Positions 35,777 to 44,912 of a DNA stretch of 64,000 nt are shown here, piece by piece. Every line of letters starts with the position of its first letter. The first letter of the stretch is position 1. The position numbers and the translations under genes were made by a program. The DNA comes from Pseudonocardia kunmingensis (lineage in GTDB: Bacteria; Actinomycetota; Actinomycetes; Mycobacteriales; Pseudonocardiaceae): positions 1 through 64,000 of the forward strand of contig NZ_VFPA01000009.1 of assembly GCF_006716445.1 (NCBI RefSeq), given 5' to 3'. The notes beneath the pieces were generated by a model. The model worked only from the letters and a program-made list of their open reading frames with translations, searched no databases and was not told the DNA's origin.

Positions 35777-35815
35777 GGGGTCGCCGTAGTACTCGCCGAG
35801 AATCGGGCGATTTTG
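35777..35815 (+). repeat. Solitary Tn3-type terminal inverted repeat
   Basis: Starts GGGGTCGCCGTAGTACTCG, the same first 19 bases as the right repeat of the transposon at 1408-13111, then diverges (GAGAATCGGGCGATTTTG against the first element's ACAGATCGGGCGGATATG). The GGGG end faces left, so the element it bounded would extend to the right. I found no partner repeat in the window. Confidence 0.75.
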
Positions 35816-35953
35816 TTGAATAACGATGATCTGGATGCCGGGGTCGTGTCGGCTGCCTGGAGCGCCGTGACGTCGTGCCGCATGTCGCCGAACTTGGTGG
35901 ATCGGCCGCGCCTGCCGCGGGTCAGATCTCGGGCTGGTTGTCGGGGTGCACGC

Positions 35954-36199
35954 TCAGGGCGACCACCGGTAGAGCTCGCGCAGGCGGGAGCCGTCGGCGT
36001 CGTCAGCGGCGTAGGCGTAGGACGCCGGCGCGTGGTCCTCCCCCCTGACCTCGCCATGGCCACCGCGCTGCGCCCAGTGCTCCGCGCTGGCCTGGGCTTT
36101 GCTGCGGCTGAGGTAGACCTTGGCGAAGTACTTGGTGTGGCTGGCCGGTTCCGGGTCGGTGTGGTCCTCCACCAGGTAAACGATGTCCGGGTCGCTCAT
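35954..36199 (-). CDS. Small hypothetical protein
   Basis: 81 residues (MSDPDIVYLVEDHTDPEPAS, then TKYFAKVYLSRSKAQASAEH and YAADDADGSRLRELYRWSP). A start at 36211 is also possible. The codon use is good. It may be a DUF of the 'read-through companion' kind seen on mobile elements; no family is recognised. It lies just downstream of the helicase gene on the same strand. Confidence 0.55.
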   Translation of the reverse strand: MSDPDIVYLVEDHTDPEPASHTKYFAKVYLSRSKAQASAEHWAQRGGHGEVRGEDHAPASYAYAADDADGSRLRELYRWSP

Positions 36200-36322
36200 G
36201 CCCTTCAGCATCCCCGTATAGCCACGTGCAGCAACCGCGCAGTGACGCGGGGATGGTGTCGGCGTCGGGTGCGGTGGGTTACAGGAGCGTGGCGGTGGGC
36301 TGGTGGCCGTACCTCCGGGTGG

Positions 36323-38853
36323 TCAAGCAGGTCGGCAGGCCGGGACGGAGAAGACAGTGATGACGCGGTCCCCGGTGAGCCGGTAGGTCGCCAGCTGCTG
36401 GGCGACGGCCTGCTCGGCGGCCCATGCGCGATGGCCTTGGGCCAGGGCTTGAGCGAACCCTTCGATCGCGGTCTTCAGGTCGGTGAGCTTGGCCGGGGTG
36501 ATGACACGCATGCCCGGCACCGCGATCGCCTTCTCGTCGAGCACGTCGGTGGGGTGCACCATGACCGGCACGCCGGCCGCGTCGGGGTTCTTCTCGGTGT
36601 TCCACTGCACGCTGCCGCGGAGCTGATCGGCGTCCTTCTTCGCGATGCCGCCGCTGGTCGGGTCCACCCGGTCTTCAGCTCGAACACCGCGTTCTGGATG
36701 GGGGTCAAGGTCCACAGGTTGTCCGGGCCGGTGCGGTAGAGCTGCTCGGGGCGCATGCTGTCGAACCCCAGGTGCAGCCCCAGCTTCTGCCAGGCGGCTT
36801 CGGCCTCGTTGGTGCGGCCGTTGTCCCAGACGATGTCGTCGAGCACGGCGCGCACCCCGAGCACCAGCGCGGTGCTGTCGGGGTAGGTGGCGCCGAGGTA
36901 CTCGGCGGCCGCTCGGGCCTGCACCGCGGCAGCTCGGGCCTGGCGGCCGTCGACGCCCACGGTCGGGCGCAACACCATCGGGTTGTCCCGGATGGCAGCG
37001 CCGAGTTGCTGCTGGGCCGCGTTTGGGTCGGTGAAGTGCAGGTAGCCAGCCTTCTGCTCACGCACCCAGCCGCGCAGTGCGGGGTCGGTGATGACGTTGA
37101 TCGCCTGCTGGAGGCGGTCGGCGGCCAGGCTGGTCTGCCCGGCAGCGGCCAGGTCGAACGCTTCGCGGGCGGCGATCGCCTCTGGTCGTACCACGCCAGT
37201 GTTGTTGTAGCGGACCGGTGCCAGGGCGAGCTTGCTGCGCTGCACCCACTGCGGGTCGCGTTCCAGGCACATCGACAGGGCACTGCGGATGCCGTCCAGG
37301 CCGGCCTCGTAGAGCTGGATGGCGACGTCGCGGCTGAGTTCGAGCTGCGCGCGGGTGGCCGGGGAGAACAGGTCCAGCCAGGTGCGGTCGTGCACGGCCA
37401 TACCCAGGCCCGCGCCCAGCAGCAGCACTGCGCAGTGGTCGTTGACGTCACGGACTCCTCGGCCCATGCCCTGCTCGATGCGTTGGACGTCGCGGGCCCG
37501 GCGGATGGGGCTGTCGAGCAGGGCGGCGGCCTCGCGGCGGGCGGCGGCGGCCATCGGCCGCGGGATCCCGTCGATGACCAGCAGCTCGCACGCCGTGCCG
37601 GGTAGGTCGATCCCGTCGTACTTGTTGACCAGCACCACCAGGCCCACATGGCCACGGCGCAGCTCGGCGACACCGGCCTCGAGATCGCCGACGTAGTAGG
37701 TGCGGTCGGCCAGATCACGCCACAGGTTGGCCTGGGCGGCGCTGGGGACGAGCACGACCACGTTGACCGGGCGGGACTCGGGGCGGCCGTCGCCGTCACG
37801 GTCACCGAGGGAGAACTGCTTGGCCAGTTGCCGCACGGCGTCGTCGCCGAGGCTCGGGTTGAGCTGGACCGGCGCGAGCACCAGGCGGTCACCGAGGTCA
37901 GCTGCGCTGCCGGGCGTGATGACCTGGGCGAGGTTGGCCGGGTCGGCCTTGAGGTTGGTGACCAGCACGCTGTCGTCGGACAGCGTCGCGGTCAGGTAGA
38001 CGCGGCGGCGGGCGGTGACGAACGAGGGGATCTTCCCGATCGGAGGACACGGCGGCTGGATCTCGATCCCGCGGCTACTGACCATCACGGTGCACAGGCT
38101 CAGGCAATCGGCGATCAGCGGCCACGCGAACTTGAACGCGTCGTCCCGCGCGACCGCGTGCGGCTGGAGGATGTCCCAGACCTGCTTCTGCTTGTCCGCC
38201 CACGCCCAGAACGGGACCCGCACCACGGCGGTGCTGTCGCCATGCTCGATGTCCAGGCAGGCCTTCCGGTTCTCCTTGACCAGGTCGCCGTCGAACAAGC
38301 CGAACAGCGCGGCAAATGCCGGGTGGTCGACTGGGATGGTGAGCCGGAACTGGCCCTCGGTCGTGGCCAGCGCGGCATGGGCGTCGTCGACGACCAAGAC
38401 GCCGAGATCGATCGGGGTACGGTAGCCGCCGGCCACGCCGAACACCGACTGGCCGTTGATCAGCTTCTGGAAGGTCGTGACAAGGATGGCCTGTTCGGCG
38501 AGGAACCGGGGGTCCTCGGGCTGCTCCGCGGTCTGCAGCCCCAGCCGGGCGGCCTCGTCGCGCACCCGCGCCGCGAGGTAGGTGTCCGGCGCGAGGTAGA
38601 CGGTCTTCCCGATGCCCTCGTTGATGGTGCTCTGCGCGATCAGCAGGCCCACCACAGTCTTGCCGCCGCCGGTGTTCTGTTTGATCACCACGTCGCGGTC
38701 GTCCCTGCGGCGGCCGAACCAGTCCTCCAGCACTTCGCCCTGCTCCTGGCGCAGGTAGGACCACGGCTTGTTCGGCAACGCGGCGAAGATGTCGCGGGGC
38801 CGCACCAGCAGCTGCGGGGATGACGAGCCGATCTTCGTCCAGTCCAGCGTCAC
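36323..38853 (-). CDS. DEAD/DEAH-box helicase, candidate defence protein (frameshifted near the C-terminus)
   Basis: About 840 residues. Walker A is KQNTGGGKTVVGLL near residue 60; motif II is VVDDAHAAL; a motif III-like YLTATLSDDS, a VLVNKYDGIDLPG segment and motif VI EQGMGRGVRD follow. It is an SF2 ATPase with a C-terminal helicase domain, about 300 residues of linker helices, and a final domain (VHPTDVLDEKAIAVPGMRV). One base is missing near 36668: the frame FELKTG must move to VDPTSGGIAKKDADQLRGS for the last ~115 residues to be read. It follows the Abi_C gene by 39 bases, so the two likely act together against phage. Confidence 0.8.
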
Positions 38854-38892
38854 GAGCGTGCCCTTCGTCCAGCGTGGTGGGGCGCCGACCGG

Positions 38893-39804
38893 TCAGGCGC
38901 TGGCCTTCGTGGTGCGCCAGGGGGCGTTGGTGTCGGCGAGGGTGTCGAGCATGAGCTGGCACCAGGTGATCGCGGCGTTGACGGCGAGATGGGCGTGGCG
39001 GGGGCGGAGTCCAACGCGGGGGCCGGCGGCGCCGTGGCCGGTGCCGTAGCCGCGGTTGCGCAGCTCGGCGACGCCGATGGCGATGCCGGTGAGCGAGCCG
39101 AGGATCCTCTTGACCGCGTCGCTGCCGTCGGGTCCGGGGGTGGCCGCGGAGGGGTGCAGGCTCAGGGTCTGCTGTGCCTTGCGGATCAGCGCGGCGATGT
39201 CGTCCTTGTCGTTGACCGGCTCGCCGCGTTCGATCAGCACGGTCTTGGCGGTGCTCTCGATCAGTTCCTTGGCGCTGCCGACGGCCTGGGCGGGATCGTC
39301 GCTGATCGCGCGCTGGATCCGGTCGAGGTTGTCGAGGATCGCGGCGGGGTCACGCAGCCCATCGAGTGGAACCCGAGGCAGCTGGGCGGCGGCGATGGTG
39401 ATCTGGCCGTGCTCGTCGATCCGGCAGCCATCACCGCGCAGTGCCTTGCGCACCGGCTGGCTGTACTGGTCGTCGAAGTCCTCCATCAGCCGGGCAATCA
39501 CCCGCAACGCCCTGGTCACGTGGTCGTGGTCGGTCCAGTTCACCGCTTCGAGGTGGTGCTGGGTGGTGGTGCGACGCACGCTGCCGTCGTCCCAGGTGGA
39601 GTCCGGGTTCGGGGCGAAGCCCTCGTCCTGGAACGCGGCCCGGATCTGACCGTCGGTGCTGCCGGTCATCAGCGAGCGGAACCGGCCACGGGTACTACTG
39701 CTGATCAGATCCCGCCCTGACCGCGTCGGGCGACCCTGACCGCGGTGCGCTCCCGTCCGGGGGTGGCCGTCCAGGGTCTGCAGGGGTGCCGGCTGATCGT
39801 TCAC
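38893..39804 (-). CDS. Abortive-infection C-terminal (Abi_C) domain protein
   Basis: 303 residues from GTG 39804, with GAGG upstream. The C-terminal Abi_C signature is present: GSAKELIESTAKTVLIERG, ILGSLTGIAIGVAELRNRG, then GYGTGHG, and AVNAAITWCQLMLDTL. The N-terminal half (DGQIRAAFQDEGFAPNPDS, ALRVIARLMEDFDDQYSQ) is a helical sensor-like region. Abi_C proteins act in phage exclusion through growth arrest or death. The helicase is the next gene on the same strand, only 39 bases away. The pairing is suggestive of a two-gene system. Confidence 0.78.
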   Translation of the reverse strand: MNDQPAPLQTLDGHPRTGAHRGQGRPTRSGRDLISSSTRGRFRSLMTGSTDGQIRAAFQDEGFAPNPDSTWDDGSVRRTTTQHHLEAVNWTDHDHVTRALRVIARLMEDFDDQYSQPVRKALRGDGCRIDEHGQITIAAAQLPRVPLDGLRDPAAILDNLDRIQRAISDDPAQAVGSAKELIESTAKTVLIERGEPVNDKDDIAALIRKAQQTLSLHPSAATPGPDGSDAVKRILGSLTGIAIGVAELRNRGYGTGHGAAGPRVGLRPRHAHLAVNAAITWCQLMLDTLADTNAPWRTTKASA

Positions 39805-39971
39805 GTGTTCACCTCGACCTGCGGTGTTCGGTTGGTACGGATTGGCGCGTTGCCCCAGCTACAGTTCGAGTCGAGGGTGTCGTGTGCCCCGGGGGAGGCA
39901 AACTCTCCCCCCGGGGGCACGCTCCCGATCCGCCGGAGCCGCACTTACCCGTGCGGGTCCCCGCGGGAGTT

Positions 39972-40427
39972 CTAGGAGGGCTGGCTCTCGGCCTGGCCCT
40001 CGGTGTCGGCGCTCAGGTCACCGGTGTTCGCGCCGGCGCCGGTGCCGTTGCGGTTGCTGGTGACGACGGTGCCGGGCTGGCTCAGGTCCACGCACAGCAC
40101 GCCGTCCTCGATGGTCGCCGGGTAGCGGCGGGCCTCGTCGGTGTCGATGCCGTAGTAGCGGAAGAACGCCCGCCCCGAGACCATGAAGGTGCTCGAGGCG
40201 GCCTTGCCTCCCATCGCTCGGATCGCGTAGGCGTGCTCCACCGTCTCGGCGACCGCGCGGAAACCCATGACCTTCGCGGTGGCGTCGTAGAGGAGCTCGA
40301 CCGCGCCGGGGTCACCGAGCAGCGCGTGCGCCGACTTGTTCATCGAGATCGTGCCGCGCTTCTGCACGGTCACGTAGGGCTGGTTCGCCAACGGGACCAT
40401 CCGTTTGGTGAAGACCTCAAACGCCAT
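39972..40427 (-). CDS. Hypothetical protein
   Basis: 151 residues from ATG 40427, with AGGAGG just upstream. The conserved part is AFEVFTKRMVPLANQPYVTV, then SMNKSAHALLGDPGAVELLY, FMVSGRAFFRYYGID and TRRYPATIEDGVLCVDLSQ-like sequence near the middle; the last 40 residues are low-complexity. It looks like a soluble mobile-element protein of unknown role. It is upstream of the Abi_C/helicase pair on the same strand, 167 bases away. Confidence 0.55.
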   Translation of the reverse strand: MAFEVFTKRMVPLANQPYVTVQKRGTISMNKSAHALLGDPGAVELLYDATAKVMGFRAVAETVEHAYAIRAMGGKAASSTFMVSGRAFFRYYGIDTDEARRYPATIEDGVLCVDLSQPGTVVTSNRNGTGAGANTGDLSADTEGQAESQPS

Positions 40428-40559
40428 CCGAACCTCCTTTCCGTGTCTAGCAGCGCCTCCGCAAGGCGGCGAGCGAACGATATCGACGGCAGCCTTGCCG
40501 AGGCCAACTAGTTTCACGCCAGATCGATCAGCGGCCAGTCAGCCGCGATGAGCGGAGAT

Positions 40560-40578
40560 AGTGCGTAGGCTACGCACT
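40560..40578. promoter_or_regulatory. 19-bp palindrome in the recombinase upstream region
   Basis: Arms AGTGCGTAG and CTACGCACT with a single G between. It lies about 250 bases before the serine recombinase start and may be a recombination core or an operator. Confidence 0.45.
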
Positions 40579-40719
40579 GCTCCGCGTCCAACGCCTCTAA
40601 GTCTCCTAATGCACCTCGACCGCCGGACGTGAGCGCAGTGTCGCGTGGTGGAGCGCAGCGCCACCTCGACGACGTGACGGACCACGACGGCCCTTGGAGC
40701 CTGTAGTGACCCGTCTCGG

Positions 40720-40731
40720 AAACGATCGTTT
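40720..40731. promoter_or_regulatory. 12-bp palindrome AAACGATCGTTT
   Basis: A perfect palindrome 90 bases upstream of the recombinase, in a locally AT-richer stretch. A plausible promoter-proximal operator. Confidence 0.35.
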
Positions 40732-40783
40732 TTGGGATTCATGTTGCCCTGGTGGATCTTCGCGGTACGATCAGTCTCGAAAC

Positions 40784-40799
40784 TTGATCTCGAAATCAA
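40784..40799. promoter_or_regulatory. Inverted repeat TTGAT-N6-ATCAA before the recombinase
   Basis: It ends 24 bases before the recombinase ATG and overlaps the likely promoter. Together with the two palindromes further upstream it could form a res-like recombination/autoregulation region. Confidence 0.4.
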
Positions 40800-40823
40800 T
40801 GCTTCATGAAGGTTAGGAGACCC

Positions 40824-41759
40824 ATGGCTAGCTTCGGGTACGCGCGGGTGTCCACCCGTGAGCAGAGCCCCGATCATCAGATCGACGCACTGCTCGGCGC
40901 AGGCGTGCCCGCAGAGAACTTGTTCGTCGACAAGGTCTCCGGGAAGCTCGCTTCCCGGCCGAAGCTGGACGCGATGCTGGCCAAGCTCCGCGAGGGCGAC
41001 GAGGTCGTAGTGACCCGGTTGCGCCGCATCGGCCGTTCCCAGCAGCACCTGTTGGAACTGGTGCGCGGGTTCGGGGAGCAGGGGGTGGACTTCGTCGTCC
41101 TGGAGCAGGGCATCGACACGAGTACGCCGGGCGGTCGCCTCATCTTCCACTTCCTGGCCGCGCTAGCCGAGTACGACCGGGAGATGATCGTCGAAGGCAC
41201 GCGCGACGGCCTGGCCGCTGCCCGCGCTCGCGGACGCGTCGGTGGCCGCCCTCCGGCGCTGTCGCAACGCCAGCTCGACCAGGCCCAGCAGATGTACGAC
41301 TCCGGTGAACACACCGTCGAGGAGATCGCCGACACCTTCCGCGTCGGGCGCGCCACCATGTACCGCCACCTGGACGCCTACAAGGACGGTCGCGACTGCG
41401 TCTTGATCGTCTACCGCAACACCCGCCGCAAGATCGACGCCAACCTGCGCCGCTACGGCGAGACCGGCGCCAGCGAAGCCGTCCAACTCGAGGCCGACCG
41501 CAAATGGTGGCCCATCGCGCCCAACCGCGAGCCCCGGGTGAAGGCCATCGTGTACGTCGTCGACAGCACCGTGACCCGCGTCCGTGGCATCGAACCTGGC
41601 AAGAAGTGGCAGCGAGATGACCGTGGCTACGCCGACGTCCCGGCCACCAGACCGCTCACCGACAGGGAGATCGTCGAGCAGTTGCCCACGCTCGAGTTGC
41701 GGATCGGTGACCACCGCCCGCACGTGCGCGGCAAGATCCGCGAGTACCTGCCGTTGTAG
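40824..41759 (+). CDS. Serine recombinase with an extra C-terminal domain
   Basis: 311 residues. Residues 1-140 are a resolvase/invertase catalytic domain (MASFGYARVSTREQS with Ser10, then VVTRLRRIGRSQQHLL and FLAALAEYDREMI). A helix-turn-helix follows (EHTVEEIADTFRVGRATMYRH). After it comes a ~120-residue extension beginning KDGRDCVLIVYRNTRRKID and ending HVRGKIREYLPL, which ordinary resolvases lack. TAGGAG is placed before ATG 40824. It may be the site-specific recombinase of the mobile segment that carries the Abi_C/helicase genes. The C-terminal domain's role is not known to me. Confidence 0.85.
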   Translation: MASFGYARVSTREQSPDHQIDALLGAGVPAENLFVDKVSGKLASRPKLDAMLAKLREGDEVVVTRLRRIGRSQQHLLELVRGFGEQGVDFVVLEQGIDTSTPGGRLIFHFLAALAEYDREMIVEGTRDGLAAARARGRVGGRPPALSQRQLDQAQQMYDSGEHTVEEIADTFRVGRATMYRHLDAYKDGRDCVLIVYRNTRRKIDANLRRYGETGASEAVQLEADRKWWPIAPNREPRVKAIVYVVDSTVTRVRGIEPGKKWQRDDRGYADVPATRPLTDREIVEQLPTLELRIGDHRPHVRGKIREYLPL

Positions 41760-41867
41760 CCAATCACCCGGCCGCCCCGCGCCGCGCTGAGGACAACCCG
41801 GACCGCTCCGGGCATCGGTTTGTTCATTCGCCCTCGGGCGACCCGCCTCGATGTGATGATCGGCGGC

Positions 41868-42359
41868 ATGCCTGCTGATTTCATCGTCGCGACCCCTGCC
41901 GCGCGCGTGGCGCTGAATCGTGATCGCCAGCGGGCGATCTACGGTGTCCCGCTCAGCACGCTTGTGCACGGCATACTCGAGGATTACGGCATCAGCCAGG
42001 CACGGCTGGCACGGACACTGGGTGTGAGCACCGCGGCGCTGAGCCAACTGGTCCGCGGGAGCCGGATCAAGATCGGCGACCAGCTCGCGCAAGCCCGGCT
42101 ACTGATCCTCGAGCAGCGCCGCGACCAGGCCCGCGCACTGACCGACCCGGCCGAGGTCGGCGAGATCCTCGCCGACGTCGCGCGCATCGAGCGGTCATGG
42201 GTGCTGGCCCGGATGGGTGTGCGGGACTGCAGTGGCTGCACGCCGGCCAGCCTGTGCCGAGTCGCCAGCTCCGAGGACCTCGCGGCCGCCGCGGATGCAC
42301 TTGACAACGCGTTTCCGGCGATCGCGTCAACCCTGCGGCAGGCCGCCGGAACCTGCTGA
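41868..42359 (+). CDS. Helix-turn-helix DNA-binding protein
   Basis: 163 residues. The helix-turn-helix is YGISQARLARTLGVSTAALS followed by QLVRGSRIK. The remainder is helical, with a Cys pair in RDCSGCTPASLC that may bind metal. A start at 41856 is possible as well. It sits between the serine recombinase and an SDR gene on the same strand, and may regulate either. Confidence 0.6.
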   Translation: MPADFIVATPAARVALNRDRQRAIYGVPLSTLVHGILEDYGISQARLARTLGVSTAALSQLVRGSRIKIGDQLAQARLLILEQRRDQARALTDPAEVGEILADVARIERSWVLARMGVRDCSGCTPASLCRVASSEDLAAAADALDNAFPAIASTLRQAAGTC

Positions 42360-42402
42360 CGTCCTCATCCTGAACCGGACCGAGGCGAGGCTCGCATCGG
42401 AG

Positions 42403-43210
42403 ATGATCGACCGCATGCGCTTTCCTCGCACTGCGATCGTCACTGGTTCCGAGTCCGGTATCGGCCGGGCCACCGCCGTCGCTCTCGCCGCCGCTGGCTG
42501 CGACGTGGGTGTGACCTACCACTACTCCGAGGGCGGCGGGCAGGCCACCGCCGAAGAGGTCCGTTCCCATGGTCGCAAGGCCGAGGTGCGCGCCCTCGAC
42601 CTCACCGACCTGCCCGCGGCCGCTGACGTCGTCGACGTGCTGGCGGATGCCCTCGGCGGCGTGGACGTGCTGGTGAACAACGCCGGTGTCGGGGTTTCCG
42701 CCCCGCTCGTCGACATGGAATTCCACGCGTGGCGGAAGGTGCTCGCCGTCGATCTCGACGGCGCATTCTTGTGCCTGCAGCGGGCCGCGCGTCGGATGAT
42801 CGACGCCGGCCGCGGGGGCCGGATCGTCAACATCACCAGCGTGCACGAGCACCAACCCAAGGTCGGGTCGGCGCCGTACTGCGCCGCGAAGGGCGGCCTG
42901 GGCCTGTTGACGAAGGTGGCCGCGCTCGAGCTCGCCGAGCACGGGATCACGGTCAACGCGGTCGCGCCGGGTGACATCGCCACCCGGATGTCGGGCAAGG
43001 AGGACGAGGACCCCCATGCGGTCGAGCGCCCGGGTGTGCCGTTGCGCCGGCCAGGTGACGTGCGCGAGATCGCTTCGGTGGTGGCGTTCCTGTGCTCGGC
43101 GCAGGCGGCGTACGTGACCGGCGCGTCGTGGATTGTGGACGGCGGCATGACGCAGATGGGCCCGACGGCCGGGCGCGGTGCTCGAGTCCGACGACTGGCG
43201 CCGCCCTTGA
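42403..43210 (+). CDS. Short-chain dehydrogenase/reductase (frameshift near the C-terminus)
   Basis: About 268 residues if the frame is corrected. The Rossmann motif TGSESGIGRATA is at residues ~15-26, the NNAGV motif is present, and the active site is Ser (NITSVHEHQP) with Tyr-x-x-x-Lys (PYCAAKGGL). The C-terminus reads SWIVDGGMTQMGPTAG, after which the frame changes near 43174 to VLESDDWRRP and a stop at 43210. In the uncorrected frame it runs to 43428 with meaningless residues. It oxidises or reduces an unknown alcohol with NAD(P). The near-3' break may be harmless or an assembly error. Confidence 0.75.
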
Positions 43211-43295
43211 GTCGGAAGGACTCGCTACAGGCGCGAGGCGAACGCATGACCACGGCCGCTGGTTCTGCGCCTGACCCGGACCACGGTCACGCGCC

Positions 43296-43544
43296 TCACT
43301 GCCGGTGGCGCTGGTCCCATGCGACGGCGGCGTGCTGGATGTGTTGGTGCCAGCTCAGCTCGTGCGCGGTGATGGTGATGGACTGGCTGCCGGGGCCGAG
43401 GTGCCACAGCACGTCAATGACTTGGTAGGAGAGGCGGCCGTCGAAGGTGATCAATTCGTTGATCCACGGGATGTGCTCGGTTCGCATCTCCTCGTTGAGG
43501 ATGTCGCCGTCCGTGGTGCGGAGGGTGTAGCTGACGTCGATCAC
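43296..43544 (-). CDS. Small hypothetical protein
   Basis: 82 residues from GTG 43544 (VIDVSYTLRTTDGDILNEEM, then LSYQVIDVLWHLGPGSQS and HELSWHQHIQHAAV). It has an alpha/beta character and no known motif. It lies just downstream of the DUF1173-like gene on the same strand. Confidence 0.5.
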   Translation of the reverse strand: MIDVSYTLRTTDGDILNEEMRTEHIPWINELITFDGRLSYQVIDVLWHLGPGSQSITITAHELSWHQHIQHAAVAWDQRHRQ

Positions 43545-43582
43545 GAGCGCCCTTCTCTCGGTGAGCGATCTCTTCGCCGGAT

Positions 43583-44377
43583 CTACCGGGCCGAGTGGAC
43601 TGTGGGGAGCGGTTCGCGGGTGTTCCATTCGATCAGCGGCGCAGCGGTGCGCTGGTAATGCGCCAGTTTCTGCTGTTTGCGCGCTTCGTATTCTTCACGT
43701 CCGGTGACGCCCCACACCTCGACGAGCGTGTTGGGTGTGGTGTCGAGCAGCAGGAAGTCCGGGAACACGGCTTCGCGGTGGTCGTATCGGAGTGGCTTGA
43801 TGAAAGGTCGACCGGCGGCGGCGAGGTGATCAGCCATTTCCACCTCGTGTGAGGAGTCGGCAGGGATATAGTCACGATTGGTCAGCATGACCGCGCCGTC
43901 CATGACGGTAAGGTTTCCCTTCGCGGTGCGGTCGATCAGGAACAGTCCTACTGAGTGGGATCGATCCGGCCGGTTCTCCGAGAGCGCGGCACGGTGTGCT
44001 CTGCGCAGCTTCTGTCGGTGCTCTGCGGTGAGGTAGAGCGGCATCCTCTGGTTGCGCAGTTGGAATCGCCAGCCGTACCGGGTTTCCGCAGTCTCCTTAA
44101 TCTCTCCAAGGATCAACCCGCGATGTGTGATGTGGCCTCGAGTTCCAAGCTGGCTGGTAAACAGGTTCAAGCGTCTGTTGATCAGATCGGCGGAGTCGGA
44201 GCGAAATGGTGGGACGACGTACAGAGCGGCCTCGAGGGGCTGGCCGTTGAGGACGGTGTCGGCGATCGCGATGCGCAGCTGGTCGTGGCAGCTGGCCCAG
44301 CTGCGCTGGCCCGACGGTTCCCAGACGTTGAGGCGGGTCTGCTCCCACAGGTAGTGCAGCAGGCCGAGTAGCGTCAT
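43583..44377 (-). CDS. DUF1173-like protein, 5' end unclear
   Basis: 264 residues from 44377. Conserved DUF1173 features include LLGLLHYLWEQTRLNVW, then QLRNQRMPLYLTAEHRQKL, GAVMLTNRDYIPADSSHE and a C-terminal VEVWGVTGREEYEARK stretch. DUF1173 proteins are usually longer and belong to conjugative or integrative elements. A Cys-containing N-terminal part (INCRPCQFVDGQ) appears upstream in another frame at 44400-44590, so the N-terminus is probably frameshifted. Function unknown. Confidence 0.55.
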   Translation of the reverse strand: MTLLGLLHYLWEQTRLNVWEPSGQRSWASCHDQLRIAIADTVLNGQPLEAALYVVPPFRSDSADLINRRLNLFTSQLGTRGHITHRGLILGEIKETAETRYGWRFQLRNQRMPLYLTAEHRQKLRRAHRAALSENRPDRSHSVGLFLIDRTAKGNLTVMDGAVMLTNRDYIPADSSHEVEMADHLAAAGRPFIKPLRYDHREAVFPDFLLLDTTPNTLVEVWGVTGREEYEARKQQKLAHYQRTAAPLIEWNTREPLPTVHSAR

Positions 44378-44597
44378 CGATCGGCGCGGCGAGATCTTCG
44401 ACGAGCATCGGTTTCACGACGAGTGCGGCTTGCCGTCGCGCTTGGGCCTCGTCCGGAACAAGGGCGGCATCTGGCACCGGCGCGTCGAGGTGGTCGGCCG
44501 GGCGTCCTGAGCTGCTCCCCTGTCCGTCCACAAACTGGCAGGGACGGCAGTTGATGAGTCGGGAGTAGCCGATGTTGTCCGCGCTCCGGCCGGCCCG

Positions 44598-44912
44598 TCA
44601 TTTTGCTGCGTCGGCAATCTCTTGCAGTGCGCGTGCATGATCAGACAGGACAGCGCGGCCGTGCGGAGTTAGGCGGAGCCAGGCGCGACGGGCAGGTCCG
44701 GATCGCTCACGCCTCAAGGACGCAAGATCGGCGGCCGAAAGCGCCTTGACCTGTTTGGACAGCGCGGAGTCGGTGAGCCCGACCCGGTCGCGAACGAACT
44801 TGAACTCGACCTCACCGGCCCCGACGAGGGTCGCGACAATCCGGAGCCTCGTCGGATCCAGGAGCAGCGGCTCCAGACGCTCGGCGGGCGGCGCTCCGGC
44901 TGGTTCAGCCAT
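44598..44912 (-). CDS. Winged-helix transcriptional regulator (MarR/ArsR-like, DUF-type)
   Basis: 104 residues with a clear winged helix: EPLLLDPTRLRIVATLVGAG, then FVRDRVGLTDSALSKQVKAL and ARRAWLRLTPHGRAVLSDHA. The start overlaps the upstream membrane gene by eight bases, a usual pairing in which the regulator controls its own operon. The ligand is unknown. Confidence 0.75.
   Translation of the reverse strand: MAEPAGAPPAERLEPLLLDPTRLRIVATLVGAGEVEFKFVRDRVGLTDSALSKQVKALSAADLASLRRERSGPARRAWLRLTPHGRAVLSDHARALQEIADAAK

Noticed and set aside
42217-43428. SDR protein extended at both ends to 403 residues
   Set aside because: The N-terminal extension overlaps the upstream helix-turn-helix gene, and the C-terminal extension follows a frameshift and is antisense to the small minus-strand gene.
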